From assembly GCF_002205895.1 (NCBI RefSeq), contig NZ_NJDE01000004.1, forward strand, positions 1 to 64,000: 64,000 nt of DNA, given 5' to 3'. A program made the translations under genes and the position numbers. Source of the DNA: Saccharibacillus sp. O23. Lineage in GTDB: Bacteria; Bacillota; Bacilli; Paenibacillales; Paenibacillaceae. Positions within the stretch are counted from its first letter, which is position 1. The number at the start of each line of letters is the position of its first letter. Under the pieces are notes generated by a model. The model was not told the DNA's origin and did not search any database. It was given only the letters and a program-made list of their open reading frames with translations. This document shows positions 1 to 9,010 of this stretch, piece by piece.

Positions 1-118
1 CCTCGTCAACAGTCGTGTGGTCTGACCCGACACCATGGGGCTGCGGGTTGACCGCGACGCAGTCCTGCCGGCAGCCCGGCATAGTCTGAGTGCTGACGTA
101 GATGTTGTTTATGAAGTG
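1..118. other. Unplaced fragment joined to adapter
   Basis: This stretch lies outside the adapter remnant at 119-171 and is therefore not continuous with mutL. On the minus strand one frame stays open through all 39 codons and reads like ordinary protein (it contains NIYVSTQTMPGC and VNPQPMVSGQTT), so it may be coding DNA from another place or another organism. I do not recognise the protein. It should not be treated as the native neighbour of mutL. Confidence 0.6.
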
Positions 119-171
119 CAGCGGCGACCGCCGAAATCTACACTCGCCCCCTACACGACGCTCTTCCGATC
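119..171. other. Illumina adapter remnant (assembly artefact)
   Basis: The stretch matches the Illumina universal P5/read-1 adapter with a few substitutions: GGCGACC-CCGA-ATCTACAC is followed by CCCTACACGACGCTCTTCCG and ATC. Translated, it gives the peptides IGRASCRGRV (minus) and YTTLFRS (plus), close to the well-known adapter-derived peptides GRASCRERV and YTTLFRS seen in contaminated assemblies. The native chromosome begins at about 172. Confidence 0.95.
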
Positions 172-1445
172 GCGGCCGGCGCAGCGGCCGCTCCATGAGC
201 CGCCGCCGAGTCCGCGGCGGCGGGATCCTGCGGGCGCGCGGCCAAAGGCGCGCCCGGCACAGCCGCCGACGGCTCGCGGTCGGCGGGAGGTTCCGGCGGC
301 AAGCTGTAGCCGCCTTGAACCGGAACGTCTTTGTCCTGCGGCAGTCCCGCCGCCAACTCGCCGAGGAACCCTTCCCTTTTCGGGAAATGGAACTGCTCCT
401 GCACGATCGTGTCGTTGCTGCGTCCGACGCGCTGATTGACGGCTTTCGGGATCAAGACTTCGCGCGACAGAGCCGCGCGGATGCTTTCTTCCACGAACGC
501 CGTCAGCTCGGCTTCCTTGCTGAAACGGACTTCCAGCTTCGCCGGATGCACGTTCACGTCGACCAGCGACGGATGCATCGCCAAGCGCAGCACGACCAGC
601 GGATGGCGGCCTACCGGCAGCAAAGTATGATAAGCCCGCATGATCGCTTGATTGAGCACATGGCTGCGGATATAACGGCCGTTCACCACCGTAGTGATGG
701 CGCTGCGGTTCGAACGGGTAAAGTCCGGCAGACTGACGAATCCCGAGACGGCGAAATCGAGACTCTCGCCTTCGAGCGGCAGCATCGCTTTGGCGCTGGT
801 CGTGCCGTAGACGGCGGCGATCACCTGAAGCAGATCGCCTCCGCCCAACGTCTGAAGCAGCGAGTTGCCGTTATGGCGCAGCGTGAACGCCACCTCCGGA
901 TGCGACAGCGCCATCCGGTACATATAATCGGAGATATGCCCCAATTCCGTTTGCACGGTCTTCATGTATTTAAGCCGCGCGGGCGTGTTGTAGAACAGCT
1001 CGCGTACGCGAAAATCGGTTCCTCGGGAAGCCGGAGCGTCTTCGTTGTTCTTGAGCGTGCCGCCTTCCACGACCAGACGGCGTCCCGCGCCGTCTTCGCC
1101 GCAGGCGGTCACGACTTCGACTTTCGAGACGGACGCGATACTCGGCAGCGCCTCGCCGCGGAAACCCAAACTCGTGATCTGAAACAGATCCCGTCCGCCC
1201 GAGATCTTGCTGGTCGCATGACGGTAGAACGCCGTCTCGCAATCTTCCGGAGCGATTCCCGACCCGTTATCGGTTACGCGGATCGAAGACAAACCGCCTT
1301 CTTCCGCCCAGACGTCCACTTTGGTCGCGCCCGCGTCGATCGCGTTCTCGACCAATTCTTTGACGACCGAAGCCGGCCGTTCCACCACTTCGCCGGCCGC
1401 GATCTGGTTGGCGATATGCTCGTCCAATACTTTGATTTTGCCCAT
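172..1445 (-). CDS. mutL: DNA mismatch repair protein MutL, C-terminus cut off by contig end
   Basis: ATPase that couples MutS mismatch recognition to strand excision. The GHKL ATPase motifs are intact: VENAIDAGA (about residues 32-40), DNGSG (59-63) and GFRGEAL (94-100). The transducer domain follows to about residue 330, then the start of a Pro/Ala-rich linker. About 425 native residues are present; the frame then runs through adapter sequence (IGRASCRGRV) to a stop at 138. The C-terminal dimerisation/endonuclease domain (the family is usually 600-700 residues) is missing because the assembly ends, not because of mutation. The ATG at 1445 has an AAAGGAG ribosome site and lies 54 bp after the mutS stop, so the two genes are probably one operon. 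Confidence 0.95.
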
Positions 1446-1499
1446 CGTTCTTCTCCTTTCCCGATCGAATCTCCGCAGCGTCCGAGCGGCATGCCCGCT

Positions 1500-4382
1500 T
1501 TACAGCCGCTGCGCTTCCAATTTCAATTCGTTCAAGAGCTGCATCGCTTGAAGAGGCGTCATGTTCATGACGTCCAGCTCCCGCACTTTTTGCAGCATCT
1601 TTTTGACTTTCGGATCTTCCTTGACCTGCGCCGGAGCTGCATGAGCCGCCGCGCGGGCAGGACGTTCTTCGTCGCCGAAGATCGAGAGCTGCACCACTTC
1701 GTCCGCGGACGATTGTTCGGCGAGAGCTTCTTCTTGACCGGAACGCGCTCCGTAAACAGTCTCGCGACCGGCTTCGGCCGTTTCTTCCGCAACAGCAAGG
1801 CGTTCGCGAACTTCGTTTCCGTTCGTATTCGAGGCCGGCTTCGCAGGCTGCGCGCCGGACGTTTCGATCTCCGCCTTGTCGGCTACGGCAGTCCTCGCAG
1901 ACGAAGTACTCATGGCTTCGTTCGACCGAATCTCGATTTTCGAGAAACGCTCGCCCGACGCCGTGCCGGAATGTCCCACGGCCACTTCGGCCGCGGCCTG
2001 CTCGAAGCCTTGAAGCAGTCCGTAAGCGCGATCGATGATGCTGCCCGGCAATCCCGCCAGACGCGCGCAGTAGATCCCGTAACTCGTGCTCGCCGCTCCC
2101 GGCACCAATTTGCGCAGGAACGTTACGTTATCGCCGCTTTCGCGAACCGCCATGCAGTAGTTCCGCAGCCGCGGCAGGCTTTCTTCGAGATGCGCCAGTT
2201 CGTGAAAATGCGTCGAGACCAGCGCTTTGCAGCCGATCGACTCGTGCACGTGTTCGATCACGGCCTGCGCGATCGCCATGCCTTCGCTGGTCGAAGTGCC
2301 TCGGCCCAGTTCGTCGATGATGATCAAGCTGTCGCGCGTCGCCTGCTGCGTCATGACCTGAATATCGGCCATCTCGACCATGAACGTGCTTTGTCCGCCG
2401 ACCAAGTCGTCCGCCGCGCCGATCCGGGTAAAGATCCGGTCCAGCAGCGGCACGCTCGCCCGGTTCGCCGGAACGAAACAGCCTATCTGCGCCATGATCG
2501 AGATCAACGCGACCTGACGCATGTACGTGCTCTTGCCGGCCATGTTCGGTCCGGTGATCAACATGATATTCGCGCCGTCTTCCGTCAGGTCGGTCGCGTT
2601 GGCGACGAACGAGCCGCCTTCCATGACCGCTTCGACGACCGGATGGCGTCCGTTATCGACCGCCAGATCATAACCGTCGTGAAGCTGCGGACGGACAAAC
2701 GACTTCTCCGCGCTCGCTTCCGCGAACGCCTGATACACGTCGATCTCCGCTACGCGTTCGGCGAGCGATTTGAGTCTCGGAATCCGCTCCGCGACTTTCT
2801 CGCGCAGTTCCAAGAACAGCCCGTATTCGAGATCGGCCATCTTCTCTTCCGCTTCGAGAATCAACGATTCTTTTTCTTTCAATTCCGGCGTGATATACCG
2901 TTCGGCGTTCGCCAATGTCTGCTTGCGTTCGTAACGGCCTTCCGGAAGCTGTCCCAGATTGGCGCGCGTCACTTCGATATAGTAGCCGAACACTTTGTTG
3001 TAGCCGACTTTGAGCGAACGAATGCCGGTCACCCGGCGTTCTTCCGCTTCCAGTTCCGCGATCCAACGTTTGCCGTTGACGCTCGCTTCGCGCAGTTGGT
3101 CCAGATGTTCGTGGTACCCTTTGCGAATAAGTCCGCCGTCGCGCACCGAGACCGGAGGTTCTTCGGTAACGGCCGCCGCGATCGCTTCGGCCAGTTCCGC
3201 GCACTCGTCCATCCGGTCAGCCGTTTCCGCGAGCGTTCGCGAGCCGGAATTCAGACAGATCTGCTTAAGTCCCGGAATCTGCACGAGCGAATCGCGCAAT
3301 GCGACCATATCGCGTCCGTTGGCGCTGCCGAACGCCACGCGCCCGACAAGCCGTTCCAGATCGTAAATCTCCCGCAGCGCTTCTTGAATGTCGCCGCGCA
3401 GAATCAGATCGCGATGCAGATGCTCGACCGCTTCCAGACGTTCTTCGATCGCTCCGCGCTGAAGCAGCGGCTTGTCGATCCAGCGGCGCAGCGTGCGCGC
3501 GCCCATCGACGTCTTGGTACGATCCAACAGCCAGAGCAGCGAACCTTTTTTCGAACGTTCGCGCACCGTCTCCGTCAATTCCAGATTGCGGCGGGTAAAC
3601 GGATCGAGAATCATATAATGGTTCGGCTCGTAGACCGACATCTTCGTCAATTGGCCGAGCGCGCGCTTCTGCGTCTCCGCCAGATAAGCGAACAGTCTCG
3701 CCACGCATTGGCGGCGTTCGTCGTCCAGCCGCGCCCAAGCCGCTTCGCCGAACTGTTCGCGCGCGCCGTCCTCTTTGGATTTGTCCCACGGCGTGCAGAC
3801 GAGCCGGCGTTCCATCGGCGCGATCTGCGCTTCCAGCAGCTTCAGCAGCGTCTCGTCCCCGATCGCTTCCGACGGCTGGTAGACGCCCACTTCGCCTTTG
3901 AGCCATTCTTCGCTGTCCGGCGCGGACGTCACGTGCAGATCGCCCGTCGACAGATCGCAGGCCGCGATCGCGGTCATGCCGTTCGAACGGGTCACGCAGA
4001 CGAGATAATTGTTCGACTTCTCGCCGAGCGCGCGGCTTTCCATCAGCGTGCCCGGCGTCACGACGCGAACGATCTCCCGTTTCATCATGCCGCGTCCCGC
4101 ACCCGGCTCTTCCACCTGTTCGCAGATCGCGACTTTGTATCCTTTTTCGATCAGACGCTGCACGTAGCCTTCGGCCGAATGGTACGGCACGCCGCACATC
4201 GGCGCTTTTTCGTCCAGTCCCGCGTTGCGTCCGGTCAACGTGATCTCCAGCTCTCTCGAAGCCGTGAGCGCGTCATCGAAGAAAATTTCGTAAAAGTCCC
4301 CCAGACGGAAAAAGAGGATCGCGTCCTTCGCTTCTTCCTTGATCTGAAGATACTGTTCCATCATCGGCGTTAACTTGGCCAT
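1500..4382 (-). CDS. mutS: DNA mismatch repair protein MutS
   Basis: Mismatch-recognition ATPase, 960 residues. The N-terminal mismatch-binding domain carries the Phe-x-Glu wedge in GDFYEIF (F30-Y-E32). The ABC-type ATPase has Walker A GPNMAGKST (611-619) and Walker B IIIDELGRGTSTSEG. At about 100 residues longer than the roughly 860 usual in Bacillus, it carries an acidic, Ala/Glu-rich insert between the ATPase and the C-terminal helices (about 795-905). At the end of the insert sits QLSIF (898-902), which fits a sliding-clamp-binding motif like that known near the C-terminus of Bacillus MutS. The ATG at 4382 follows GGAGGGG. First gene of mutS-mutL. Confidence 0.97.
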   Translation of the reverse strand: MAKLTPMMEQYLQIKEEAKDAILFFRLGDFYEIFFDDALTASRELEITLTGRNAGLDEKAPMCGVPYHSAEGYVQRLIEKGYKVAICEQVEEPGAGRGMMKREIVRVVTPGTLMESRALGEKSNNYLVCVTRSNGMTAIAACDLSTGDLHVTSAPDSEEWLKGEVGVYQPSEAIGDETLLKLLEAQIAPMERRLVCTPWDKSKEDGAREQFGEAAWARLDDERRQCVARLFAYLAETQKRALGQLTKMSVYEPNHYMILDPFTRRNLELTETVRERSKKGSLLWLLDRTKTSMGARTLRRWIDKPLLQRGAIEERLEAVEHLHRDLILRGDIQEALREIYDLERLVGRVAFGSANGRDMVALRDSLVQIPGLKQICLNSGSRTLAETADRMDECAELAEAIAAAVTEEPPVSVRDGGLIRKGYHEHLDQLREASVNGKRWIAELEAEERRVTGIRSLKVGYNKVFGYYIEVTRANLGQLPEGRYERKQTLANAERYITPELKEKESLILEAEEKMADLEYGLFLELREKVAERIPRLKSLAERVAEIDVYQAFAEASAEKSFVRPQLHDGYDLAVDNGRHPVVEAVMEGGSFVANATDLTEDGANIMLITGPNMAGKSTYMRQVALISIMAQIGCFVPANRASVPLLDRIFTRIGAADDLVGGQSTFMVEMADIQVMTQQATRDSLIIIDELGRGTSTSEGMAIAQAVIEHVHESIGCKALVSTHFHELAHLEESLPRLRNYCMAVRESGDNVTFLRKLVPGAASTSYGIYCARLAGLPGSIIDRAYGLLQGFEQAAAEVAVGHSGTASGERFSKIEIRSNEAMSTSSARTAVADKAEIETSGAQPAKPASNTNGNEVRERLAVAEETAEAGRETVYGARSGQEEALAEQSSADEVVQLSIFGDEERPARAAAHAAPAQVKEDPKVKKMLQKVRELDVMNMTPLQAMQLLNELKLEAQRL

Positions 4383-4607
4383 GATTCCCCTCCATACTGT
4401 TGCCTTCGTCGTTCATCCTATTGATTATACCAGAATTCCGTCAAAAAGCCCGCTTCCGACGAACGTGCGTTCAAGCTTTGCCGCCGCCCTATGCCTCACA
4501 CTTTTCTCGCTGAATTCCGATTTCATCTCGCCAAACAGGAACTTATGTTCCCAATATAATTCTTCTTCTCGAGGAAGTCAAAGCACGGCTGCTTCTGCTT
4601 CGCTACG

Positions 4608-4626
4608 TTGACTAAAAAGCAACATA
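4608..4626. repeat. GTTGAC-type palindrome, single decayed copy
   Basis: GTTGACTAAAAAGCAACAT differs at few positions from GTTGACTAAAAGTCAGCAT at 32250-32268, one of four related copies in the other repeat island. The ideal form is a palindrome, TGTTGACT-TAA-AGTCAACA. Its presence beside the 38-bp array in both islands suggests that the two repeat families travel together. Confidence 0.55.
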
Positions 4627-4782
4627 CCGCAGCATTTTTACCTCTCACAGGCTGCGCCTTACATTTTTTGAGGAGATACGTCTGCGAACACCCGTAAAAA
4701 AAGACGATCTTCTCCCGATCGCCCCAAGAAAATTATTTTGTGTAAAAAGGTTAAGCAGCACAAGGGAAAGTTCAGTTAGGCG

Positions 4783-5048
4783 CTACAGACTTTCAAAGAA
4801 AGTCACTTCGGAAGCATACGCTACAGACTTTCGAAGAAAGTCACCTCGAAAGCATACGCTAAAGACTTTCGAAGAAAGTCACTTTGGAAGCATAAGCTAC
4901 AGACTTTCGAAGAAAGTCACTTCGGAAGCATAAGCTACAGACTTTCGAAGAAAGTCACTTCGGAAGCATAAGCTACAGACTTTCGAAGAAAGTCACCTCG
5001 GAAGCATAAGCTACAGACTTTCGAAGAAAGTCACTTCGGAAGCATAAA
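4783..5048. repeat. Seven tandem 38-bp hairpin repeats
   Basis: Units start at 4783, 4821, 4859, 4897, 4935, 4973 and 5011 and abut without spacers. Each has three symmetric parts: GACTTTC-gaa-GAAAGTC (7-bp stem, 3-nt loop), then CTTCGGAAG, then AGCATAAGCT or AGCATACGCT (a decayed form of the perfect palindrome AGCATATGCT found in the second island). Units differ at only one to four positions. The array lies directly after the 3' end of the minus-strand gene at 5106. The same unit occurs five times at 32566-32755. Confidence 0.95.
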
Positions 5049-5105
5049 CTAACGAATTTCCCCTGAAGCTGCCTTAGCCTTTCGACCCCACGAATAGGAT
5101 TTTCA

Positions 5106-6107
5106 TCATCCTCCCACCACATGCGGAGCCTTATCCTTCTTCGACATCTCCAAATACCGTTTCAATTCCCGGCATAATTGGAGGATCGCCGAACGCACTT
5201 CGAATTCTTCGCGCGTATCCGGCAGACTCATCTCTTTGAACCGCTCTTCCAACTCTTGGAGCATTTCTGCCGCTTTGCCCGTATAATGCTCGCGCTTCAC
5301 GTCTTCTTCCAACCGGTCGAACAACTGCGCGGTCAATTCGGCCTGCGAGATCTGGCGATACACTTGCGACACCAGCAGCGCCATCGTTTGGATCGACTCG
5401 AGCTGCTGCTTGCGCATAACGAAGTAAACGATCCAGAACTCGTCCGCTTTGCGCACTTGATTTTCTCGCGACCGTTTGGCCAGCTCCAGGCCTTGCGCCA
5501 CCTTCTTGTCCGCTTCGATCAATTCTTTGCCGTCCCACACATAATCCGGATTGCGCAGCGTGCGCGCGAATTGGGCGAAGATCCGCGAAAAGCAATCGTC
5601 CGCTTCGGCGCGGATCTTCGACAGCTGCTCTTCCGGATTCGGCATGTAAATCAAGTTGACGAGCATGGCCGAACCAAGGCCGATGACCAGCAGCTGCAGC
5701 TCCGTCCAGATGACCGGCCAACTGATCGTTCCCGCATTAAAGACGTGGAACACGACGACCGCGTTCGTGACGATCCCGCCTTTGAACGTCGCTTTGACGA
5801 TCGCGGGAAACGCGATCAGGATGTAGATCGGAATGACCCAATAATGGAAGCCCAGCGTGCCGAACAGCACGCTTGCGACGATCAGGCCGACGATGGACGC
5901 GAAGAAGCGGTCCACGACCGTTTTGACGCTCCGCTTAATGGTCGTATCCAATCCCAGAATAGCCAGCAGTCCCGCCGATGTCGCCGAGGGGATGCCGACG
6001 AAATGCGCGATCATGATCGAGGCGAAAGCCGCGAGCGCCGTCTTGATGACGCGAAAACCAAACATGCCAGTCACCGAATCCCTTCTCCGTTTTTCAGAAA
6101 CGTTCAC
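5106..6107 (-). CDS. Aromatic acid exporter (ArAE/DUF939) family membrane protein
   Basis: The N-terminal half has four or more hydrophobic segments (residues 15-170; for example VIKTALAAFASIMIAHF and FFASIVGLIVASVLFG). The C-terminal half is a charged helical cytosolic domain rich in coiled-coil-like heptads. This layout matches the ArAE_1/DUF939 family that includes Bacillus YqjA; the family name comes from fusaric-acid-type efflux proteins, but the substrate is unknown here. The start is uncertain: GTG 6107, GTG 6074 (just after AGAAGGGA) and ATG 6065 are all possible, and the membrane part begins immediately after the last. It stands alone, with the repeat array just after its stop. Confidence 0.8.
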   Translation of the reverse strand: MNVSEKRRRDSVTGMFGFRVIKTALAAFASIMIAHFVGIPSATSAGLLAILGLDTTIKRSVKTVVDRFFASIVGLIVASVLFGTLGFHYWVIPIYILIAFPAIVKATFKGGIVTNAVVVFHVFNAGTISWPVIWTELQLLVIGLGSAMLVNLIYMPNPEEQLSKIRAEADDCFSRIFAQFARTLRNPDYVWDGKELIEADKKVAQGLELAKRSRENQVRKADEFWIVYFVMRKQQLESIQTMALLVSQVYRQISQAELTAQLFDRLEEDVKREHYTGKAAEMLQELEERFKEMSLPDTREEFEVRSAILQLCRELKRYLEMSKKDKAPHVVGG

Positions 6108-6218
6108 TTAATTTTCAAAATTGCCATGACGCTTACAATTCTTCGCGGAAACGAAAATCCTGCCGCTTCCGCTGAGGGAATGGGCAGGATCGTCGTCAGA
6201 CTCCGCTTCGAGTCATGT

Positions 6219-7742
6219 CTACAATTTGAGATTATACAGGCTCGCGTACTTTTGTTCCAGATAGTCGGCCAAGTAATCCGGATTCAATTCTTCGCCGGTC
6301 ACGTCGAAAATGATTTCGGCCGGTTTCTTGGACTTGCCGAACCGGTAGATCTTCTCGGTCAGCCATTCTTTGATCGGCAGCAGATTGCCTTGTTCGATCA
6401 ATTCGTCGTAATTCGTCAGCTCTTTGCGCAGCGTGTGCATGATCTGCGCCGCGTACATGTTGCCGAGCGAATACGAAGCGAAGTATCCGAACGAACCGCC
6501 GGACCAGTGAACGTCCTGCAGCACCCCTTGCGAGTTGTTCGGCGGCGTGATGCCCAGATAACTCTCGTATTTGGCGTTCCATACTTCAGGCAGCTTCTTG
6601 ACGTCGAGATCTTCGTTGAACAGCATCTTCTCGATCTCGTAACGGATGATGATATGCAGATTGTACGTCAGCTCGTCCGCTTCGATGCGGATCAGCGAAT
6701 TCTCGACCCGGTTCGCGGCAAAATGGAACAGTTCCGGCGTCACGCCCGTGAGTTGGTCCGGGAACTGCTTCTGCAATTCGCCGAAATACCGCTGCCAGAA
6801 CGGCAGGCTGCGTCCGACCATGTTCTCCCAGAAACGCGACTGCGATTCGTGGATGCCCATCGACGTGCCCTGCGCAAGCGGCGTTCCGGTAAGCTTCGGA
6901 TCGATGTTTTGTTCGTACAAGGCGTGGCCGCCTTCGTGCAGCGAACTGAACGCCGCGCTCAAAACGTCTTTCTCGTGATAGTTCGTCGTGATGCGCACGT
7001 CGCCCGGGTTCAATCCCGTCGCGAACGGATGCACCGTCTCGTCGAGACGGCCGGCGTCGAAGTCGTAGCCCATTTCTTTCAGAATGAAATGGCTGAACGC
7101 TTTCTGGCCTTCTTTGGGATACGTCGCGTCCAAGAACGGCAGGTTCGGCTTGATGTCCGAGGCCGCGATCGCTTCCGCCAACGGCACGAGCCGCTTTTTG
7201 AGCCGATCGAACACGTCGTCCAGACGCTCGACCGTCAGGTCGGGTTCGTACATGTCCAGCAGCGTATCGTAAGGAGTGTCTTTGGCTCCCCAATAGCCGA
7301 TGAATTTGCGCAGCGTCGCCACGATCTCGCTCAGGAAAGGCTCGAACGATTCGAAATCGCCGCTTTCTTTGGCGTCTTCCCATTTCGTTTCCGATTTGGA
7401 AGTCAGAATCGTATAGGCTTGGAATTCTTCCGCCGGCACTTTGCGATTGAGATCGTACTCTTTTTTGACCGTCTCCACCAAGCGGCGATCGACGTCGTCG
7501 AGCTGCGCCAGGACGGACTCCTGCGTGAACAGCTCGAGATATGTACCCATTTCGTCGGACGTTCCCAGTTTAAACGCTTCGGTCGACAGCAAACCGATCG
7601 TCTCCGCGCGCTTCTCGGCCCCTTTGCGAGGCGCTCCGGTACGCAGATCCCAATACATCAGGCCTACCGCTTCGTTATAACTTCCGATTCTGCCTACCAA
7701 CTCGCGGAATCCGTTCCATTGCTCTTGTAATCGCTGCTCCAT
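6219..7742 (-). CDS. ypwA: Carboxypeptidase M32 (thermostable carboxypeptidase Taq type)
   Basis: Cytosolic zinc carboxypeptidase of family M32, 507 residues, the usual length. The zinc motif HEGGH sits at residues 269-273 within SSLHEGGHALYEQ. Family landmarks DLRTGAPRKGAEKRAE near the N-terminus and GTSMGIHESQSRFWEN after the active site are present, as is the C-terminal GSFGYFASYSLGNMYAAQ. It is expected to trim C-terminal residues from peptides. The ATG at 7742 follows a GGGAGG ribosome site. A single-gene unit, divergent from the Fe-S gene at 7888. Confidence 0.95.
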   Translation of the reverse strand: MEQRLQEQWNGFRELVGRIGSYNEAVGLMYWDLRTGAPRKGAEKRAETIGLLSTEAFKLGTSDEMGTYLELFTQESVLAQLDDVDRRLVETVKKEYDLNRKVPAEEFQAYTILTSKSETKWEDAKESGDFESFEPFLSEIVATLRKFIGYWGAKDTPYDTLLDMYEPDLTVERLDDVFDRLKKRLVPLAEAIAASDIKPNLPFLDATYPKEGQKAFSHFILKEMGYDFDAGRLDETVHPFATGLNPGDVRITTNYHEKDVLSAAFSSLHEGGHALYEQNIDPKLTGTPLAQGTSMGIHESQSRFWENMVGRSLPFWQRYFGELQKQFPDQLTGVTPELFHFAANRVENSLIRIEADELTYNLHIIIRYEIEKMLFNEDLDVKKLPEVWNAKYESYLGITPPNNSQGVLQDVHWSGGSFGYFASYSLGNMYAAQIMHTLRKELTNYDELIEQGNLLPIKEWLTEKIYRFGKSKKPAEIIFDVTGEELNPDYLADYLEQKYASLYNLKL

Positions 7743-7804
7743 CCGAGTCGTTCCTCCCTCTGATTAAACGTTCCATAAAAATGGTAAAAAGGTTTGTTTA
7801 CCTC

Positions 7805-7833
7805 TTGATCATACTTATTGACCGGCGTATAAT
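7805..7833 (+). promoter_or_regulatory. Sigma-A promoter for the YqkB-like gene
   Basis: TTGATC (7805-7810), a 17-bp spacer and TATAAT (7828-7833) form a near-consensus vegetative promoter 55 bp before the ATG at 7888. The leader is AT-rich and ends with AAAAGGAG. Confidence 0.7.
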
Positions 7834-7887
7834 CAATATCAAGAAAAAGATTTTGCAAAATATAATTTATCAAAAGGAGTCCTGATC

Positions 7888-8244
7888 ATGTCTTTGACCA
7901 TGCGAGTATCTCCCGAAGCGCAAGCCCTGCTGCAGCAAAAGTTCGACGGTCGTCCCGGCTATCTCCGCGTCGCTTACGACAACGAAGGCTGCGGCTGCTC
8001 GCTGAGCGGCGCGATCGCGCTGTGGATCGTGGACGAACAAAAAACTTCCGATCTCGATATCGCTTCCGACAGCGGCATCCCGTTTATCGTGGATCGGAAT
8101 GACGCGGTGTATTTCGACGAGAACCTCTCGATCACGATCAGCGGCTTCGACAAATCTTCGGTCCGGTTGGCCAGCGACGGGCAATCTTACGGTTCCAGCA
8201 TTCCGCTCGAAGACAGACGCGACGCGGCCCGAATCTCCTCCTGA
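7888..8244 (+). CDS. HesB/IscA-like iron-sulfur family protein (YqkB-like)
   Basis: A 118-residue protein with the Fe-S biosynthesis (HesB/IscA-like) fold. It has the Gly-Cys-Gly-Cys motif (NEGCGCSLSG, about residues 33-42) seen in Bacillus YqkB, and a D-x-x-x-Y-F-D-E strand typical of that branch. It lacks the C-terminal Cys-Gly-Cys of true A-type carriers, so a role in cluster delivery is not assured. The ATG at 7888 follows AAAAGGAG. Monocistronic, with a clear promoter at 7805-7833. Confidence 0.8.
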   Translation: MSLTMRVSPEAQALLQQKFDGRPGYLRVAYDNEGCGCSLSGAIALWIVDEQKTSDLDIASDSGIPFIVDRNDAVYFDENLSITISGFDKSSVRLASDGQSYGSSIPLEDRRDAARISS

Positions 8245-8384
8245 AGCGCTTCCGCCGATATTCGTCAAAATTCGGGGTTGAATTTTGACCGAGCATTTAT
8301 GTAAAATTCGGAATAACGCTAACGGACGCCGGTTTTTTATGCAGCTTATGCAGTGCCGGCCCGACATTTAAGGAGGAAACCGTT

Positions 8385-8975
8385 TTGACTCAGATTACCG
8401 AGATTTTGAATCATAATAAGGCGTTCGTGGAAAACAAAGATTACGAGACGTTCCTGAGCGGCAAATTCCCTGAGAAAAAAGTCGTCGTGCTCACCTGCAT
8501 GGACACCCGGCTGACCGAGCTTCTGCCGCGTGCGATGAATATGCGCAACGGCGACGCGAAGATCCTGAAAACGGCCGGAGCCGTCATCTCTTCGCCGTTC
8601 GGCAGTATCATGCGTAGCATTCTGGTCGCGCTCTACGAACTTCAAGCGGAAGAAGTGATCGTCGTCGGCCACCACGAATGCGGCATGGCTTCGCTGAACG
8701 CCGACCATATCATGGGCAAAATGCGCGATCGCGGCATCTCCGACGAAGTGCTCGCGACTCTCGATCATGCGGGCGTCAATCTCGGACAATGGTTCAAAGG
8801 CGTGGAGAACGAAACGCAGGGCGTGATGCACAGCGTCAACATGATCGCCAACCATCCGCTGATGCCTGCGGGCGTTCCCGTTCACGGCATGCTGATCGAT
8901 CCGAAGACGGGCGCGCTCGAATTGATTTACGACGGTTACGAGCATGTCCAAGCCGGCGAAACGACAGCCCCTTGA
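8385..8975 (+). CDS. ytiB: Beta-type carbonic anhydrase
   Basis: Interconverts CO2 and bicarbonate in the cytosol. The zinc ligands and active-site pair of the beta class are visible: C38-x-D40-x-R42 (CMDTR) and H96-x-x-C99 (HHEC). 196 residues, as in Bacillus YtiB. The start is TTG at 8385, chosen because AAGGAGG (8370-8376) precedes it at good spacing and the frame then reads MTQITEILNHN. It ends before a strong terminator at 9011. Confidence 0.93.
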   Translation: MTQITEILNHNKAFVENKDYETFLSGKFPEKKVVVLTCMDTRLTELLPRAMNMRNGDAKILKTAGAVISSPFGSIMRSILVALYELQAEEVIVVGHHECGMASLNADHIMGKMRDRGISDEVLATLDHAGVNLGQWFKGVENETQGVMHSVNMIANHPLMPAGVPVHGMLIDPKTGALELIYDGYEHVQAGETTAP

Positions 8976-9010
8976 CTTTTTTCTTTCACGGATGCCAAAG
9001 CTTGTCCGAC

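Larger units (their letters stand above)
4383..5105. other. Repeat-rich intergenic region upstream of mutS
   Basis: No gene is supported in these 723 bases. They hold one copy of a GTTGAC...CAAC palindrome remnant (4608-4626) and seven tandem 38-bp hairpin units (4783-5048). The region separates the stop of the exporter-family gene (5106) from the mutS start and must contain the mutS promoter, probably in 4383-4600, but I could not fix one with confidence. Confidence 0.7.

Noticed and set aside
102-4373. A 1,423-codon open frame on the plus strand opposite mutL and mutS
   Set aside because: It is antisense to two certain genes, starts within the adapter/unplaced region, is abnormally rich in Arg, His, Phe and Gln, and shows no domain. 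Such long antisense frames are common where the real gene is G+C-rich at the third codon position.
4783-5048. CRISPR array
   Set aside because: Units abut with no unique spacers, each is itself symmetric, and no cas gene is present in the window; the same holds for 32566-32755.
5178-7730. An 850-codon plus-strand open frame opposite the exporter-family gene and ypwA
   Set aside because: Same Arg/His/Phe-rich antisense composition with no ribosome site; the minus-strand genes have clear motifs.
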